From: Marivivens aquimaris
GTDB lineage: Bacteria > Pseudomonadota > Alphaproteobacteria > Rhodobacterales > Rhodobacteraceae
DNA length: 64,000 nt
Direction: 5' to 3'
Assembly (NCBI RefSeq): GCF_015220045.1
Contig: NZ_JADBGB010000001.1
Span: forward strand, 2,659,001-2,723,000
The position numbers and the translations under genes are program-made. Below the pieces are notes generated by a model that searched no databases, had not been told where the DNA came from, and worked only from the letters and a program-made list of their open reading frames with translations. The number at the start of each line of letters is the position of its first letter. The stretch's first letter is position 1. Shown piece after piece: positions 1 to 10,663 of the stretch.

Positions 1-340
1 TCGGGCCATGCAGGCGGTAGAGCGTTTCGGTGCCGTGAACGAGCGAGAGGGTGATCGTGCCAAGCTCGGGCGCGAGGAGGTAGACGACGTAGACGCCATC
101 GCGGGCGGAAAGCGTAGCGCGTAGGTCGAAGAAACCGAGCCACGGGATCGACGCCCATTGGCCGATCCCGGCGCTGGCCTTGATCCTGAGCGGCTGGTCG
201 CGGCGCGAAATCAGGTCGCGGGCGGCAATCGCCAGATCGTGCCTGATCCAGTGGGCGAAATCGTTGCCCTTGAACGGTTCGGTCCGCCGCGCGGGATAGT
301 CGAGCGCCCAGCGGACCAGCATGTCGGCGAAAGGGGTCAC
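1..340 (-). CDS. McrB N-terminal-like (DUF3578) domain protein, partial (N-terminus)
   Basis: The first 113 codons of a gene that runs off the left edge. The start is a GTG whose G lies one base before the TGA stop of the nicotinamidase gene (GTGA, 4-nt overlap), so the two genes look translationally coupled. Residues from about 50 onward contain IKASAGIGQWASIPWLGFFD and GVYVVYLLAPE followed by LSLVHGT. This matches my memory of the DUF3578 (MrcB-like N-terminal) fold found at the N-terminus of McrB-type restriction subunits and some HNH nuclease-like proteins. The effector half lies outside the window, so the function (modified-DNA restriction, another defence role, or something else) cannot be decided. 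The domain call is fairly good; the biological role is open. Confidence 0.6.
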   Translation of the reverse strand, partial: MTPFADMLVRWALDYPARRTEPFKGNDFAHWIRHDLAIAARDLISRRDQPLRIKASAGIGQWASIPWLGFFDLRATLSARDGVYVVYLLAPELGTITLSLVHGTETLYRLHGP

Positions 341-939
341 TCCACCGTGACGCCTGCGCCTTTCATGGCGTCGATGGCGGCGGAGAGGGAGCCGTCGAAG
401 TCGATGGCGCGGCAGTGGTCCAAGGACACGGTGACTTTGTAGCCGAGGTTGGCGGCGTCGATGGCGGAGTAGTTCACGCAGAAATCGGTGGCGAGGCCGA
501 CAATGGTGAGCGTGTCGATGCCCTTTTCCTTGAGGTAGCCGTGGAGGCCCGTGGGCGTCTCGTGGTCGTTTTCAAAGAAGGCGGAGTAGCTGTCGATCTC
601 GGGGTTGGTGCCCTTGCGGATGATGATGTTGCCACCGTCGCGGAGCACGGCGTGGAGGTCCGCGCCCTTGGTGTTCTGGACGCAGTGATCAGGCCAGAGG
701 ACCTGCGGGCCGTAGGGCATATCGATCATCTCCATCGGGACTTTGCCCTCATGGCTGGAGGCAAAGGACTTGTGGCCCGTGGGGTGCCAGTCCTGCGTGA
801 CGACGACGGTCTTGTAGTCGTCCATCAGCGCGTTGATCGGGGCGACGATTTCGTCCCCACCGGGAACGGCAAGCGCGCCTCTGGGGCAGAAGTCGTTCTG
901 GACGTCGATGACGAGGAGGGCGTGGTTGTCACTGTGCAT
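337..939 (-). CDS. pncA: Nicotinamidase (isochorismatase family)
   Basis: A 200-residue cysteine hydrolase that deamidates nicotinamide to nicotinate in NAD salvage in the cytoplasm. The expected catalytic set is visible. Asp12 is in DVQNDF, the metal ligands Asp50, His52 and His56 are in DWHPTGHKSF, the catalytic Lys109 is in IRKGTN, and the nucleophile Cys154 is in ATDFCV. The length is normal for bacterial PncA. The gene is read leftward and its stop codon overlaps the GTG start of the DUF3578-type gene. On the other side it faces a rightward Hsp70-like gene across a 142-bp divergent spacer. The assignment is firm; other isochorismatase-like amidases usually lack this full metal motif. Confidence 0.93.
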   Translation of the reverse strand: MHSDNHALLVIDVQNDFCPRGALAVPGGDEIVAPINALMDDYKTVVVTQDWHPTGHKSFASSHEGKVPMEMIDMPYGPQVLWPDHCVQNTKGADLHAVLRDGGNIIIRKGTNPEIDSYSAFFENDHETPTGLHGYLKEKGIDTLTIVGLATDFCVNYSAIDAANLGYKVTVSLDHCRAIDFDGSLSAAIDAMKGAGVTVE

Positions 940-1081
940 CGGAGGGCTCCGTTGGGGTGCGTTGGTTGCAAGGTACGAAGGCTACGCAGATGGTCAACCT
1001 CCGGCGGGTCGGACGGGTTCCTCTTGACCCTGCTGCGGCGCGCAATTAGGCAGCGCGGCTTCTGATAAAGGGGGTTTGTAA

Positions 1082-2308
1082 ATGGCACGTCTCGGAATCG
1101 ATTTCGGAACATCGAATACGGCTGCCGCTGTGATGGCGGGCGGCTCCCCCTATGTGATCCCGCTGGAGCCGGGTGAAACGACGCTACCGACGGCGGTGTT
1201 TTTCGACCCTGATCAAGCCAAACCCATCTATGGCCACCGTGCCGTTGCCGCGCTGATCGAAGGGCGCGAGGGGCGGTTCATGCGGGCGCTCAAGAGCGTT
1301 CTGGGCACCCAGCTGATGCGCGAGAAACGTCTAATCGGGCGGGAGCGGATCACGCTGATGGAGGTCGTGGCGCGGTTTCTGGCCAAGGTGAAGGCCGAGG
1401 CGGAGGCGCAGACCTATCAGACGTTCGATACCGCGCTGTCGGGTCGGCCCGTGCATTTCCACTCGCGCGACATGGAGCGGGACGCGCAGGCAGCGGTCGA
1501 TCTGGCCGAGTGTTATGCAATGGCGGGGTTCAAGGACGTGGAGTTCCTGCCCGAGCCCGAAGCTGCGGCGATTGCCTGCGGCGGGGTGGAGAGTGGCTAC
1601 GGGCTGGTCGTGGATATCGGCGGCGGCACCTCGGACTTTACCGTGTTCCAAGGCGCTGCGGGGGCGATTGATGTGATCGCCAGCCACGGCGTGCGGATCG
1701 GCGGGACGGATTTCGACCGGCTGCTGAACATTGCGCATGTGATGCCGCTGCTGGGGTATGGCTCGGAGCTGAAGAACGTCTTCGGCAATGAGACCAACCG
1801 CGCGCCGAACGCGATTTTCCATGACCTTGCAACGTGGGAGAAGATCCCGTTCCAGTACTCCGCCGATGTGAAGCGCAACGTCGCGAAGATGGCTCAGGTC
1901 GCGGTGGAGCCCGAACTGTGGGACCGCTTGCAGGAGGTTTTGGAGGACGAACTGGGGCACGAGATCGCCTTTGCCGTCGAACGTGGGAAGATCGCTGCAA
2001 ACGCCGGAAACGGGGTCATCGACCTGCGCGTGCTCGAGAGCGGGCTGTCGGTGCCGCTGGCCCCTGTGGACCTTTATCAGGGGCTTGGCGCGACCGTGGC
2101 GGAGATCGTGACGGCGGCCAGCACCACGATTGAAAAGGCGGGAATCGGGCGCGAGGACATCACCAAGGTCGTGATGGTCGGCGGCTCCAGTCTGCTCGGT
2201 GTTGTGGCGGAGGGTACGAAATCGCTGCTGCCGCACGCCGTTATAGAACGGAGCGACCCTTTTACCGCCGTTGTGAATGGCCTCGCCATTGCGGCAGAGG
2301 GTAACTGA
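1082..2308 (+). CDS. Hsp70 family protein, YegD-like
   Basis: 408 residues with an actin/Hsp70 ATPase core. The N-terminal phosphate-1 loop is LGIDFGTSNTAAAV, the phosphate-2 loop is VVDIGGGTSDFTVF around residue 177, and a C-terminal adenosine motif VVMVGGSSLLG lies near residue 365. It stops soon after the nucleotide-binding domain, so it lacks the peptide-binding and lid domains of DnaK (about 630 residues). This is the YegD-type architecture, usually called a putative chaperone of unknown client. The start has a strong AAAGGGGG ribosome-binding site 9 nt upstream. It is monocistronic or leads a short run with trhO, 66 bp downstream. The family is certain; the role is unknown. Confidence 0.85.
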   Translation: MARLGIDFGTSNTAAAVMAGGSPYVIPLEPGETTLPTAVFFDPDQAKPIYGHRAVAALIEGREGRFMRALKSVLGTQLMREKRLIGRERITLMEVVARFLAKVKAEAEAQTYQTFDTALSGRPVHFHSRDMERDAQAAVDLAECYAMAGFKDVEFLPEPEAAAIACGGVESGYGLVVDIGGGTSDFTVFQGAAGAIDVIASHGVRIGGTDFDRLLNIAHVMPLLGYGSELKNVFGNETNRAPNAIFHDLATWEKIPFQYSADVKRNVAKMAQVAVEPELWDRLQEVLEDELGHEIAFAVERGKIAANAGNGVIDLRVLESGLSVPLAPVDLYQGLGATVAEIVTAASTTIEKAGIGREDITKVVMVGGSSLLGVVAEGTKSLLPHAVIERSDPFTAVVNGLAIAAEGN

Positions 2309-2374
2309 TATTATCGGACGGAGTGTGCAGTAGCGCGCATTGTTCCATCTCATCGTCGGAGGTATGGTATACCA

Positions 2375-3280
2375 ATGTATACAGTCGCAGCCCTTTACCA
2401 CTTCACGCCGTTTGCCGACCCGTCGGCCCTGCGGGAGCCGCTGCTTGACCTATGCAAGGCCAATGGCGTCACAGGCACCCTTCTTCTGGCCCGCGAAGGC
2501 ATCAACGGCACGATTGCCGGCCCGCGCGGCGGGATCGACAACGTGCTCGCGCATATCCGCGCGCTGCCGGGTTGTAGCGATCTGGAGTGGAAGGAAAGCA
2601 CTGCGGCAGAGCAGCCCTTCGGCAAGATGAAGGTGCGCCTGAAGAAAGAGATCGTCACCATGGGCGTGACCGATGTCGATCCGCGCGCTGCCGTCGGTCA
2701 CTACGTCGAACCTGAAGACTGGAACGAACTGATCTCGGCTGACGATGTTGTCGTGATCGACACCCGTAACGACTACGAATACGCGATCGGGACGTTCAAG
2801 AACGCCATCGACCCGCAGACCAAGACATTCCGCGAATTCCCGCAGTGGTGGGAAGACAACAAGGAGCGCTTCCACAACAAGCGCATCGCCATGTTCTGCA
2901 CGGGCGGTATCCGCTGCGAGAAGTCGACGAACTTCGTCAAGCAGCAGGGCATCGACGAGGTGTACCACCTCAAGGGCGGCATCCTGAAGTACCTCGAAAA
3001 CGTGCCGCAGGACGAAAGCATGTGGGACGGCGAGTGCTTCGTGTTCGATGGCCGCGTGTCGGTCGGTCACGGGCTGGTCGAAGGCCCGCACGAGCTTTGC
3101 CACGCGTGCCGCCGCGCTATCCTCCCGGAGGACAAAGCGCGCAAGGAATTCGAAGCAGGCGTGTCCTGCCATCATTGCATTGAAGAGACCTCGGACGCCG
3201 ACAAGGCGCGTTTCCGCGAGCGTCAGAAACAGATCAACCTCGCGAAAGAACGCGGGGAGAAACACCTCGGAGCAGACTAA
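2375..3280 (+). CDS. trhO: tRNA uridine(34) hydroxylase TrhO (rhodanese domain)
   Basis: 301 residues. TrhO (formerly YceA) makes 5-hydroxyuridine at wobble position 34 of tRNA using oxygen. An N-terminal acylphosphatase-like region ([19 protein letters not shown]) precedes a rhodanese domain with the active-site loop [11 protein letters not shown], where the first cysteine is Cys175. The C-terminal tail carries a cysteine cluster (CHACRRA, CHHCIEE), as in the alphaproteobacterial members. A GGAGG ribosome-binding site lies 12 nt before the ATG. The next gene starts on the base after the TAA stop, so co-transcription is likely. The length and motifs fit the family. Confidence 0.93.
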   Translation: MYTVAALYHFTPFADPSALREPLLDLCKANGVTGTLLLAREGINGTIAGPRGGIDNVLAHIRALPGCSDLEWKESTAAEQPFGKMKVRLKKEIVTMGVTDVDPRAAVGHYVEPEDWNELISADDVVVIDTRNDYEYAIGTFKNAIDPQTKTFREFPQWWEDNKERFHNKRIAMFCTGGIRCEKSTNFVKQQGIDEVYHLKGGILKYLENVPQDESMWDGECFVFDGRVSVGHGLVEGPHELCHACRRAILPEDKARKEFEAGVSCHHCIEETSDADKARFRERQKQINLAKERGEKHLGAD

Positions 3281-4330
3281 ATGAATTTCGATATGTTGCG
3301 TCGTCAGGGACTGGCACTCGGTTTGGGGGTCATCGCAGGCTACGCAGCATATCGGATCGGAATGCCGCTTCCGTGGATGCTCGGCCCGATGCTGATCAAT
3401 ACGCTGGCGGCGATGCTCAAGATGCCAATTGCGGCACCGACCAAGCTCCGCCCCTATGTGATCCCTGTGATCGGCGTGATGCTGGGTGCCTCCGTCAGTG
3501 CGGAGATTATCGCCCGCCTTCCCGAATGGTTCACGACGCTGGTCATCATGATCCCGTTCCTTGCGAGCGCGGCTGTCGTGTCGCTGTTCGTCTACATGAA
3601 GGTTGGCAAGTACGACTTCATCACCGCGTATTTCTCGGCCATGCCGGGGGGCCTTGTGGACATGCTGACGCTGGGCACGGCCTACGGCGGCAAGGAAAAC
3701 AAGATCGCGCTTGCGCACGCGTCCCGCATCCTCGTCGTGATTTCATTCGTGGGCATGTACTACGGACTGGTGCTGGGCGTGACCGCCGGAGGATCGGGCG
3801 GACGTCCATGGATCGCGGTCGGGTCGCTGGATATCTCTGACTGGCTGATCCTCGGGGGCTGCGCGGTGCTCGGCGTGCCCTTCGGCAAGCTGCTGCGCCT
3901 GCCTGCGGCGGGAATGCTGGGGCCGATGCTGCTGTCCGCCGCCGCGCACGTCCCGCACTGGGTAGAGATCGCGCCGCCGACGATCCTCGTGGTGGCAGCG
4001 CAGATCGTGCTCGGGACTATCATCGGCAGCCGCTTTATCGGGGTCGCACTGGGCGAGATGGTGAAGGACGTCGGCCTCGGTGTCGTCGCCTGTACAGGGA
4101 TGCTTGCCGTTGGTGTGATCTATGCGTCGATCACGGCGGCCATCACGGGCGTGCCCGTGTCGGCGGTGTTCCTCGCCTATTCGCCAGGCGGTTTGACTGA
4201 GATGTCGCTGCTCGCCCTGTCGATGGGCCAAGAGGTCGCCTACGTGTCCGTTATGCACATCCTGCGCATTCTGCTCATCATCATGAGCGCGCCCGCTGTG
4301 TTCAAACGGATCGGCGTCAAACCGGCCTAG
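3281..4330 (+). CDS. AbrB family membrane protein (putative transporter)
   Basis: 349 residues and almost entirely hydrophobic, with roughly ten membrane spans. It has the duplicated halves typical of the AbrB/ammonia-monooxygenase-annotated family (PF05145). Each half carries a PW(M/I)LGP-like or AGMLGPML segment and a conserved glycine-rich stretch (FSAMPGGLVDM, AYSPGGLTEMSLL). Members are often annotated as ammonia monooxygenase, which is a misnomer; the substrate is not established. The ATG abuts the trhO stop without a spacer. The 3' end overlaps the convergent transglycosylase gene by 4 nt. Confidence 0.8.
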   Translation: MNFDMLRRQGLALGLGVIAGYAAYRIGMPLPWMLGPMLINTLAAMLKMPIAAPTKLRPYVIPVIGVMLGASVSAEIIARLPEWFTTLVIMIPFLASAAVVSLFVYMKVGKYDFITAYFSAMPGGLVDMLTLGTAYGGKENKIALAHASRILVVISFVGMYYGLVLGVTAGGSGGRPWIAVGSLDISDWLILGGCAVLGVPFGKLLRLPAAGMLGPMLLSAAAHVPHWVEIAPPTILVVAAQIVLGTIIGSRFIGVALGEMVKDVGLGVVACTGMLAVGVIYASITAAITGVPVSAVFLAYSPGGLTEMSLLALSMGQEVAYVSVMHILRILLIIMSAPAVFKRIGVKPA

Positions 4331-4773
4331 GTGCGTAGGCCGGTTTCATAGAGTAGACCGAGCCGCTTGGCCTCGTAGTAATAGCCGCGCGCGTACCACA
4401 TCACCGCCTTGTCCTGATTGCCGCGAGACACCAGCCACGCGCCGCGCAAATATTTGCCCGCGTATTGCAGATTGACGTTCGGATCGAGCAGTTCGTCGGC
4501 AGGACCGCGATGGCCCATCGTGCGCGCGGTCTCTGGCAGGATCTGCATCAGGCCGTAATAGGGGCCGTTTCGGGCAAAGGCGCGGTAGTCGCTCTCGCGC
4601 TGGATAACGCGGTGGAACAGAGAACGGGGCACCTCATATTCGTCGGCCCAGTAGTTGATGAGCGTGCGCATGTGTGCGGTCTCACCGGGGTAGAGGTCGG
4701 GCTCGCTGGGTCGGCGACCACAAGCGGCGACCGAAGAAAGCGTCATCAGGATCATCGCGCGGCGCGACAGCAT
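4327..4773 (-). CDS. Lytic transglycosylase domain lipoprotein
   Basis: A small Slt-type peptidoglycan lyase of about 148 residues. The N-terminus is a lipoprotein signal with the lipobox SVAAC|G, so it should be anchored on the periplasmic side of the outer or inner membrane. The catalytic glutamate is in HRVIQRESDYRA, followed by the family motif GLMQILPETA and the substrate-cleft motif NLQYAGKYL. I chose the second in-frame ATG because it has a TGGAG ribosome-binding site 6 nt upstream; the upstream ATG at 4785 would add four residues. The short length suggests local wall remodelling rather than bulk turnover. It could help insertion of an envelope machine, but its distance from the flagellar genes makes that speculative. 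Confidence 0.85.
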   Translation of the reverse strand: MLSRRAMILMTLSSVAACGRRPSEPDLYPGETAHMRTLINYWADEYEVPRSLFHRVIQRESDYRAFARNGPYYGLMQILPETARTMGHRGPADELLDPNVNLQYAGKYLRGAWLVSRGNQDKAVMWYARGYYYEAKRLGLLYETGLRT

Positions 4774-4900
4774 ATCTGGCTCCATGTTTTCAGTGATTTA
4801 AAACGGTTTATGCGAATGGCGCAAATCACGCTTCACTCTGTCGCTCGACTTTGTGGGCGGGATCGGCTGTCATACGCCGAAGGCCAAGGAGGAGGGCAAC

Positions 4901-5893
4901 ATGTTTCGTGCAATCAAGCTCGAGAAAGACGGCGACGCGACCAAGGCAGCGATTGCCGAGGTGGACGAAGCCGACCTGCCGGAGGGCGATGTTACAGTGC
5001 GCGTCGGCTATTCGACGCTGAACTACAAGGACGGATTGGCGATCACGGGCAAGGGGCCGGTAGTGCGCAAATGGCCAATGGTGCCGGGAGTCGATTTTTC
5101 GGGCGTGGTGGAGCAGTCCGACAATCCCGCGTTCAAGGTCGGCGACAAGGTCGTGCTGAACGGATGGGGCGTGGGCGAGGGTCACTGGGGTGGTCTCGCG
5201 GACGTGGCGCGGGTCAAGGGCGACTGGCTGGTGCCGCTGCAGGAACCGTTCACCCTGCGCGATGCTATGATCATCGGCACGGCGGGCTATACGGCGATGC
5301 TCTGCGTCATGGCGCTGGAGGATTACGGGATCACACCGGACAAAGGCGACGTGCTGGTCACGGGCGCGGCGGGCGGCGTGGGCAGCATTGCGGTCGCGAT
5401 CCTGTCAAAGCTCGGCTACCGCGTGGTGGCGATGACGGGCCGTCCCGAAGAGGCAGAGTTCCTGACGGACCTTGGCGCGGCAGAAGTGATCGGGCGTGAC
5501 GGCTATTCCGAACAAGGGCGTCCGCTGGCGAAGGAACGCTGGGCGGCGGCTGTCGATGTGGTTGGCGGGCATGTGCTGGCGAACGTCTGCGCCTCGTTGA
5601 AATATCGCGGCGCTGTGGCGGCTTGCGGGCTGGCGGGCGGTATGGCGCTGCCTGCGACGGTCGCGCCGTTCATCCTGCGCGGTGTCGCTCTGCTCGGCGT
5701 GGATAGCGTAATGCTGCCGCAAGCGGACCGGATTAAGGCTTGGAAGCGGATGTCGACCGACCTAGACCCGCGTTTGCTGGACAAACTGGTGGATACGGTC
5801 GCGTTCGAGGATGTGATCGAGGCCGCAGGGCGGCTGATGAACGGCACGCAGAGGGGGCGCGTGCTGGTCCCGATCAACACCGATCTGGAATAA
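4901..5893 (+). CDS. acuI: Acrylyl-CoA reductase AcuI-type MDR oxidoreductase
   Basis: 330 residues, medium-chain dehydrogenase/reductase of the YhdH/AcuI group without the zinc ligands of alcohol dehydrogenases. The N-terminal GroES-like domain contains YSTLNYKDGLAITGKGPVV, and the Rossmann fold has VLVTGAAGGVGSIAV. In roseobacters AcuI reduces acryloyl-CoA to propionyl-CoA with NADPH and so detoxifies acrylate from DMSP or 3-hydroxypropionate metabolism. That role is inferred from family knowledge, since no dmd or ddd gene is adjacent. The ATG was chosen for the strong AAGGAGGAG 7-8 nt upstream; an earlier in-frame start at 4853 lacks one. A bidirectional terminator follows. Confidence 0.8.
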   Translation: MFRAIKLEKDGDATKAAIAEVDEADLPEGDVTVRVGYSTLNYKDGLAITGKGPVVRKWPMVPGVDFSGVVEQSDNPAFKVGDKVVLNGWGVGEGHWGGLADVARVKGDWLVPLQEPFTLRDAMIIGTAGYTAMLCVMALEDYGITPDKGDVLVTGAAGGVGSIAVAILSKLGYRVVAMTGRPEEAEFLTDLGAAEVIGRDGYSEQGRPLAKERWAAAVDVVGGHVLANVCASLKYRGAVAACGLAGGMALPATVAPFILRGVALLGVDSVMLPQADRIKAWKRMSTDLDPRLLDKLVDTVAFEDVIEAAGRLMNGTQRGRVLVPINTDLE

Positions 5894-5897
5894 GAAA

Positions 5898-5928
5898 AAC
5901 GGCGGGCTCTGAAGCCCGCCGTTTCGTT

Positions 5929-5930
<2 letters not shown>
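5898..5930. terminator. Bidirectional rho-independent terminator between acuI and gyrB
   Basis: A perfect 11-bp stem (AACGGCGGGCT pairing with AGCCCGCCGTT) with a CTGA loop. T-rich sequence follows on the plus side and the A run GAAAAAC gives a T run on the minus strand. It lies between the convergent acuI and gyrB stop codons and touches the gyrB stop. Confidence 0.85.
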
Positions 5931-8388
<2,458 letters not shown>

Positions 8389-8392
8389 TCAG

Positions 8393-8421
8393 AATATAGA
8401 AAATCGGCAGAGGAATGTCAC
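8393..8421 (-). promoter_or_regulatory. Sigma-70-type promoter candidate for gyrB
   Basis: On the minus strand GTGACA (8416-8421) and TATATT (8393-8398) are separated by exactly 17 bases, and the gyrB ATG begins about 28 bases after the -10 box. Spacing and box quality are good. The surrounding spacer between lysE and gyrB is AT-rich relative to the window. Confidence 0.5.
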
Positions 8422-8444
8422 GCCTCAGACCCCTGTTATTTCTG

Positions 8445-9065
8445 TTAAATAAAGGGGATAAGCACCCCGACGCCGATCAGCAGGACACCCGCCGTGATAT
8501 TGGTCCGGCGCAGCGCCGTCGGAGAGGTCAGAAGCGCCCTCGCCTTGCCTATGAAAACGCTGAGAATGAGGTTCCCCGTTAACGGGACAATCGCCGACAA
8601 AAGCGCGATAGCGACCATGTCGGGCCAGCGCAAAGTGGTCAGATCAAAGAACCCCGGCATCATGCCCATGTAGAACAGGATCGCCTTGGGATTACCGAGG
8701 ATCACGGCCAGTCCGGCCAGAAATCCCGCCCACATACCGGGGCGTGTCAGACGGCTGTCGGAGGCGATGGTTTTGTCCGCACTTCGGATCAGAAGAACGC
8801 CCATGACGACGAAGGTCAGGCAGGCGACCCAGCGCAGGAACTCCATAAAGCCCGCGAAGACCGACACGATCCATGTCACGCCCAGAATGGCGAGGAACGG
8901 CCAAAGCATATCGCCGATCACGACACCCATCGCCAAAGGCCAAGCCGCACGAAAACCGCCCGACATCGCGCGGGCGGTCAGGGCAACCCACACGGGGCCG
9001 GGTGTCATGAACAGCACGAAGAGAGCACCTGCGTAGAGCAGCAGGTCGTGGGCCGTGATTGTCAC
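8445..9065 (-). CDS. LysE family amino-acid/metabolite exporter
   Basis: 206 residues with about six membrane helices. The N-terminal LysE/RhtB signature is present ([27 protein letters not shown], where the MTPGP motif is diagnostic), as is the later [19 protein letters not shown]. Family members export amino acids or related small molecules; the substrate is not predictable. The start is a GTG that overlaps the stop of the VOC gene (GTGA), so translation is probably coupled to recF and the VOC gene upstream. It is the third gene of an apparent recF-VOC-lysE unit placed between recF and gyrB. Confidence 0.88.
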   Translation of the reverse strand: MTITAHDLLLYAGALFVLFMTPGPVWVALTARAMSGGFRAAWPLAMGVVIGDMLWPFLAILGVTWIVSVFAGFMEFLRWVACLTFVVMGVLLIRSADKTIASDSRLTRPGMWAGFLAGLAVILGNPKAILFYMGMMPGFFDLTTLRWPDMVAIALLSAIVPLTGNLILSVFIGKARALLTSPTALRRTNITAGVLLIGVGVLIPFI

Positions 9066-9481
9066 AGGGTGAGGCTTCCGTCTTCGCCAAGTTCCCAGAA
9101 CGGGTTGTGGGCGACTTCCCAGACGTGACCGTCGATGTCGGCGTAATAGCCCGAATATCCACCCCAGAAGACTTTCTCGGGTTTTTTGAGCTCTTTGGCA
9201 CCAGCTTCGATGGCCTTGGTAAATGCCTCATCCACTTCGGCTTCGGAGGCAAAGTTCTGCGCCAGTGTGATCGCACCGGTGCCCAGCGAAGTCTCGGACC
9301 GGTTCTGATCCTTGGCAAGCTCCACCGTCGGGAAAAGGCCAAGCGCCATGCCGTTCATCTGGTAGAAAGCAACGTTTTCCTGCTCCTGCGCAGGGGTCCA
9401 TCCGAGCTTTTCATAGAACGCTTTCGAGGTGTCGAGGTCGTTCACGCCGAGCGTAATCAGCGTCACACGTTGCGGTGTCAT
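9062..9481 (-). CDS. VOC family (glyoxalase/bleomycin-resistance-like) protein
   Basis: 139 residues with the paired beta-alpha-beta-beta-beta repeats of the vicinal oxygen chelate fold. VTLITLGVNDLDTSKAFYEKLGW is the first module, and a second module ends in GYSGYYADIDGHVWEVAHNPFW. The glutamate in HVWEVAHNP is a usual metal ligand of the family. The function is unknown; family members include lyases, dioxygenases and antibiotic-binding proteins. The ATG overlaps the recF stop (ATGA) and the gene's own stop overlaps the lysE start, so all three genes are likely read as one unit. Confidence 0.8.
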   Translation of the reverse strand: MTPQRVTLITLGVNDLDTSKAFYEKLGWTPAQEQENVAFYQMNGMALGLFPTVELAKDQNRSETSLGTGAITLAQNFASEAEVDEAFTKAIEAGAKELKKPEKVFWGGYSGYYADIDGHVWEVAHNPFWELGEDGSLTL

Positions 9482-10587
9482 GGATGGTCCTTTTGCGTGG
9501 TGATGGAGGTGCCCGATTCCTCGGTCACTTCCACATATTGAGCGCGATTTTCCAGTTCGGCAAACAACTCGGGTCCGGTGCCCGTCATAAACGCCTGCGC
9601 GCCCAACGCGGCGATCTCGTCATAGAGCGCGGCACGCCGTCCGGCGTCAAGATGGGCCGCCACTTCGTCCAGAAGCAGGATCGGCGGTACATCCAGCTCA
9701 AAGGCCAACGCCCGCCCGTTCGCAAGGATCAGCGAGATCAGCAGGGCCTTCTGCTCGCCCGTCGAACAATCAGCGGCAGGAACGCCTTTGGCTGCAAACG
9801 TCGCCCCCAGATCGCTGCGATGCGGGCCGATGAGCGTGCGTCCAGCGGCCATATCGCGTTGGCGATTGTCAGCAAAGGCTTGGCGCAGGTCATCCTCGCC
9901 GACAGGCGTGCCATCCGACTGAATGAGCACCAGGTCAGCCACGGGAAACGCGGTCTCTGCAGCTTGCTGCGCGTCGATCAGTTCGGAAATCGCCCGCTGG
10001 CGGTTGGCGGTGATGACCGCGCCCGCTTGCGCCATCTGCATCTCAAGAGCGGCGTACCAATGGGCATCGCGGACCATGTCTTTGAGCAAGCGGTTTCGCT
10101 CTCGCATGGCCTTTTCGTAGGTCAGGACGACCTCGGCGTGGTTCGGCTCGAAGCTCAGCGTGGTGCGGTCAAGGAACCGCCGCCGCCCCTCCGCTCCTTC
10201 AATCCAAAGGCGGTCCATCGACGGCACGAGCCACAAAACACGCGCAATCCGCCCCAAAGCCACCTGCGGCGCGGTTTTCCCGTCGATCCTGAGCTGACGG
10301 CTGGTGCCGCCCTCGACCCACGTATCGATCTCGTGCAGCTTGCCGCTCGCGCTCAGCTCCGCGGCGACCTTCCACCCCAGCCCCTCGGGACGGCGCACCA
10401 TATCCTCTGCCGCCGCGCGCCGCAGACCGCGACCGGGGGACAGCATGGACACCGCTTCGAGGATGTTGGTCTTGCCCGCGCCATTGGGCCCGTAGATCGC
10501 CACGGGACGACCGTCGAACGCCATCTCGGCACGGCGATGCGAGCGGAAGTGCGACAGCTTCAGGGATTCAACAGAAAGGCCGCTCAT
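9478..10587 (-). CDS. recF: DNA replication and repair protein RecF
   Basis: 369 residues, SMC-like ATPase that helps load RecA at single-strand gaps. Walker A is IYGPNGAGKTNILEA, the RecF signature region is MDRLWIEGAEGRRRFLDR, the ABC signature lies in DCSTGEQKALLIS, and Walker B is PPILLLDEVAAHLD. The gene follows dnaN across 76 bp containing two inverted repeats. Its ATGA overlap with the VOC gene downstream is unusual for this conserved block. Confidence 0.96.
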   Translation of the reverse strand: MSGLSVESLKLSHFRSHRRAEMAFDGRPVAIYGPNGAGKTNILEAVSMLSPGRGLRRAAAEDMVRRPEGLGWKVAAELSASGKLHEIDTWVEGGTSRQLRIDGKTAPQVALGRIARVLWLVPSMDRLWIEGAEGRRRFLDRTTLSFEPNHAEVVLTYEKAMRERNRLLKDMVRDAHWYAALEMQMAQAGAVITANRQRAISELIDAQQAAETAFPVADLVLIQSDGTPVGEDDLRQAFADNRQRDMAAGRTLIGPHRSDLGATFAAKGVPAADCSTGEQKALLISLILANGRALAFELDVPPILLLDEVAAHLDAGRRAALYDEIAALGAQAFMTGTGPELFAELENRAQYVEVTEESGTSITTQKDHP

Positions 10588-10610
10588 GCGCGGCCCCCTG
10601 TTTCATTCTG

Positions 10611-10659
10611 ACAAAAATACCTCCGCCGGAGGCATCCGGTTTTCGATCCGAAAACCGGA
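10611..10659. repeat. dnaN-recF spacer: paired inverted repeats, one resembling a dispersed Rhodobacteraceae element
   Basis: Two adjacent stem-loops. TCCGGTTTTCG and CGAAAACCGGA (10635-10659) form a perfect 11-bp stem around ATC. Next to it CCTCCG-C-CGGAGG (10620-10632), read on the minus strand, runs into GGTATTTTTG. The CCTCCGGCGGAGGTATTTTT pattern is one I remember as very common between genes in Rhodobacteraceae; this is recollection, not a search result. The pair could attenuate read-through from dnaN to recF. Confidence 0.5.
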
Positions 10660-10663
10660 AACA

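Noticed and set aside
1024..1052. Promoter TTGACC-N17-TAGGCA before the Hsp70-like gene
   Set aside because: The -35 is good but the -10 matches only two positions.
2450..3718. A 422-codon leftward open frame
   Set aside because: Antisense to trhO and the AbrB gene; both of those have clear motifs and ribosome-binding sites.
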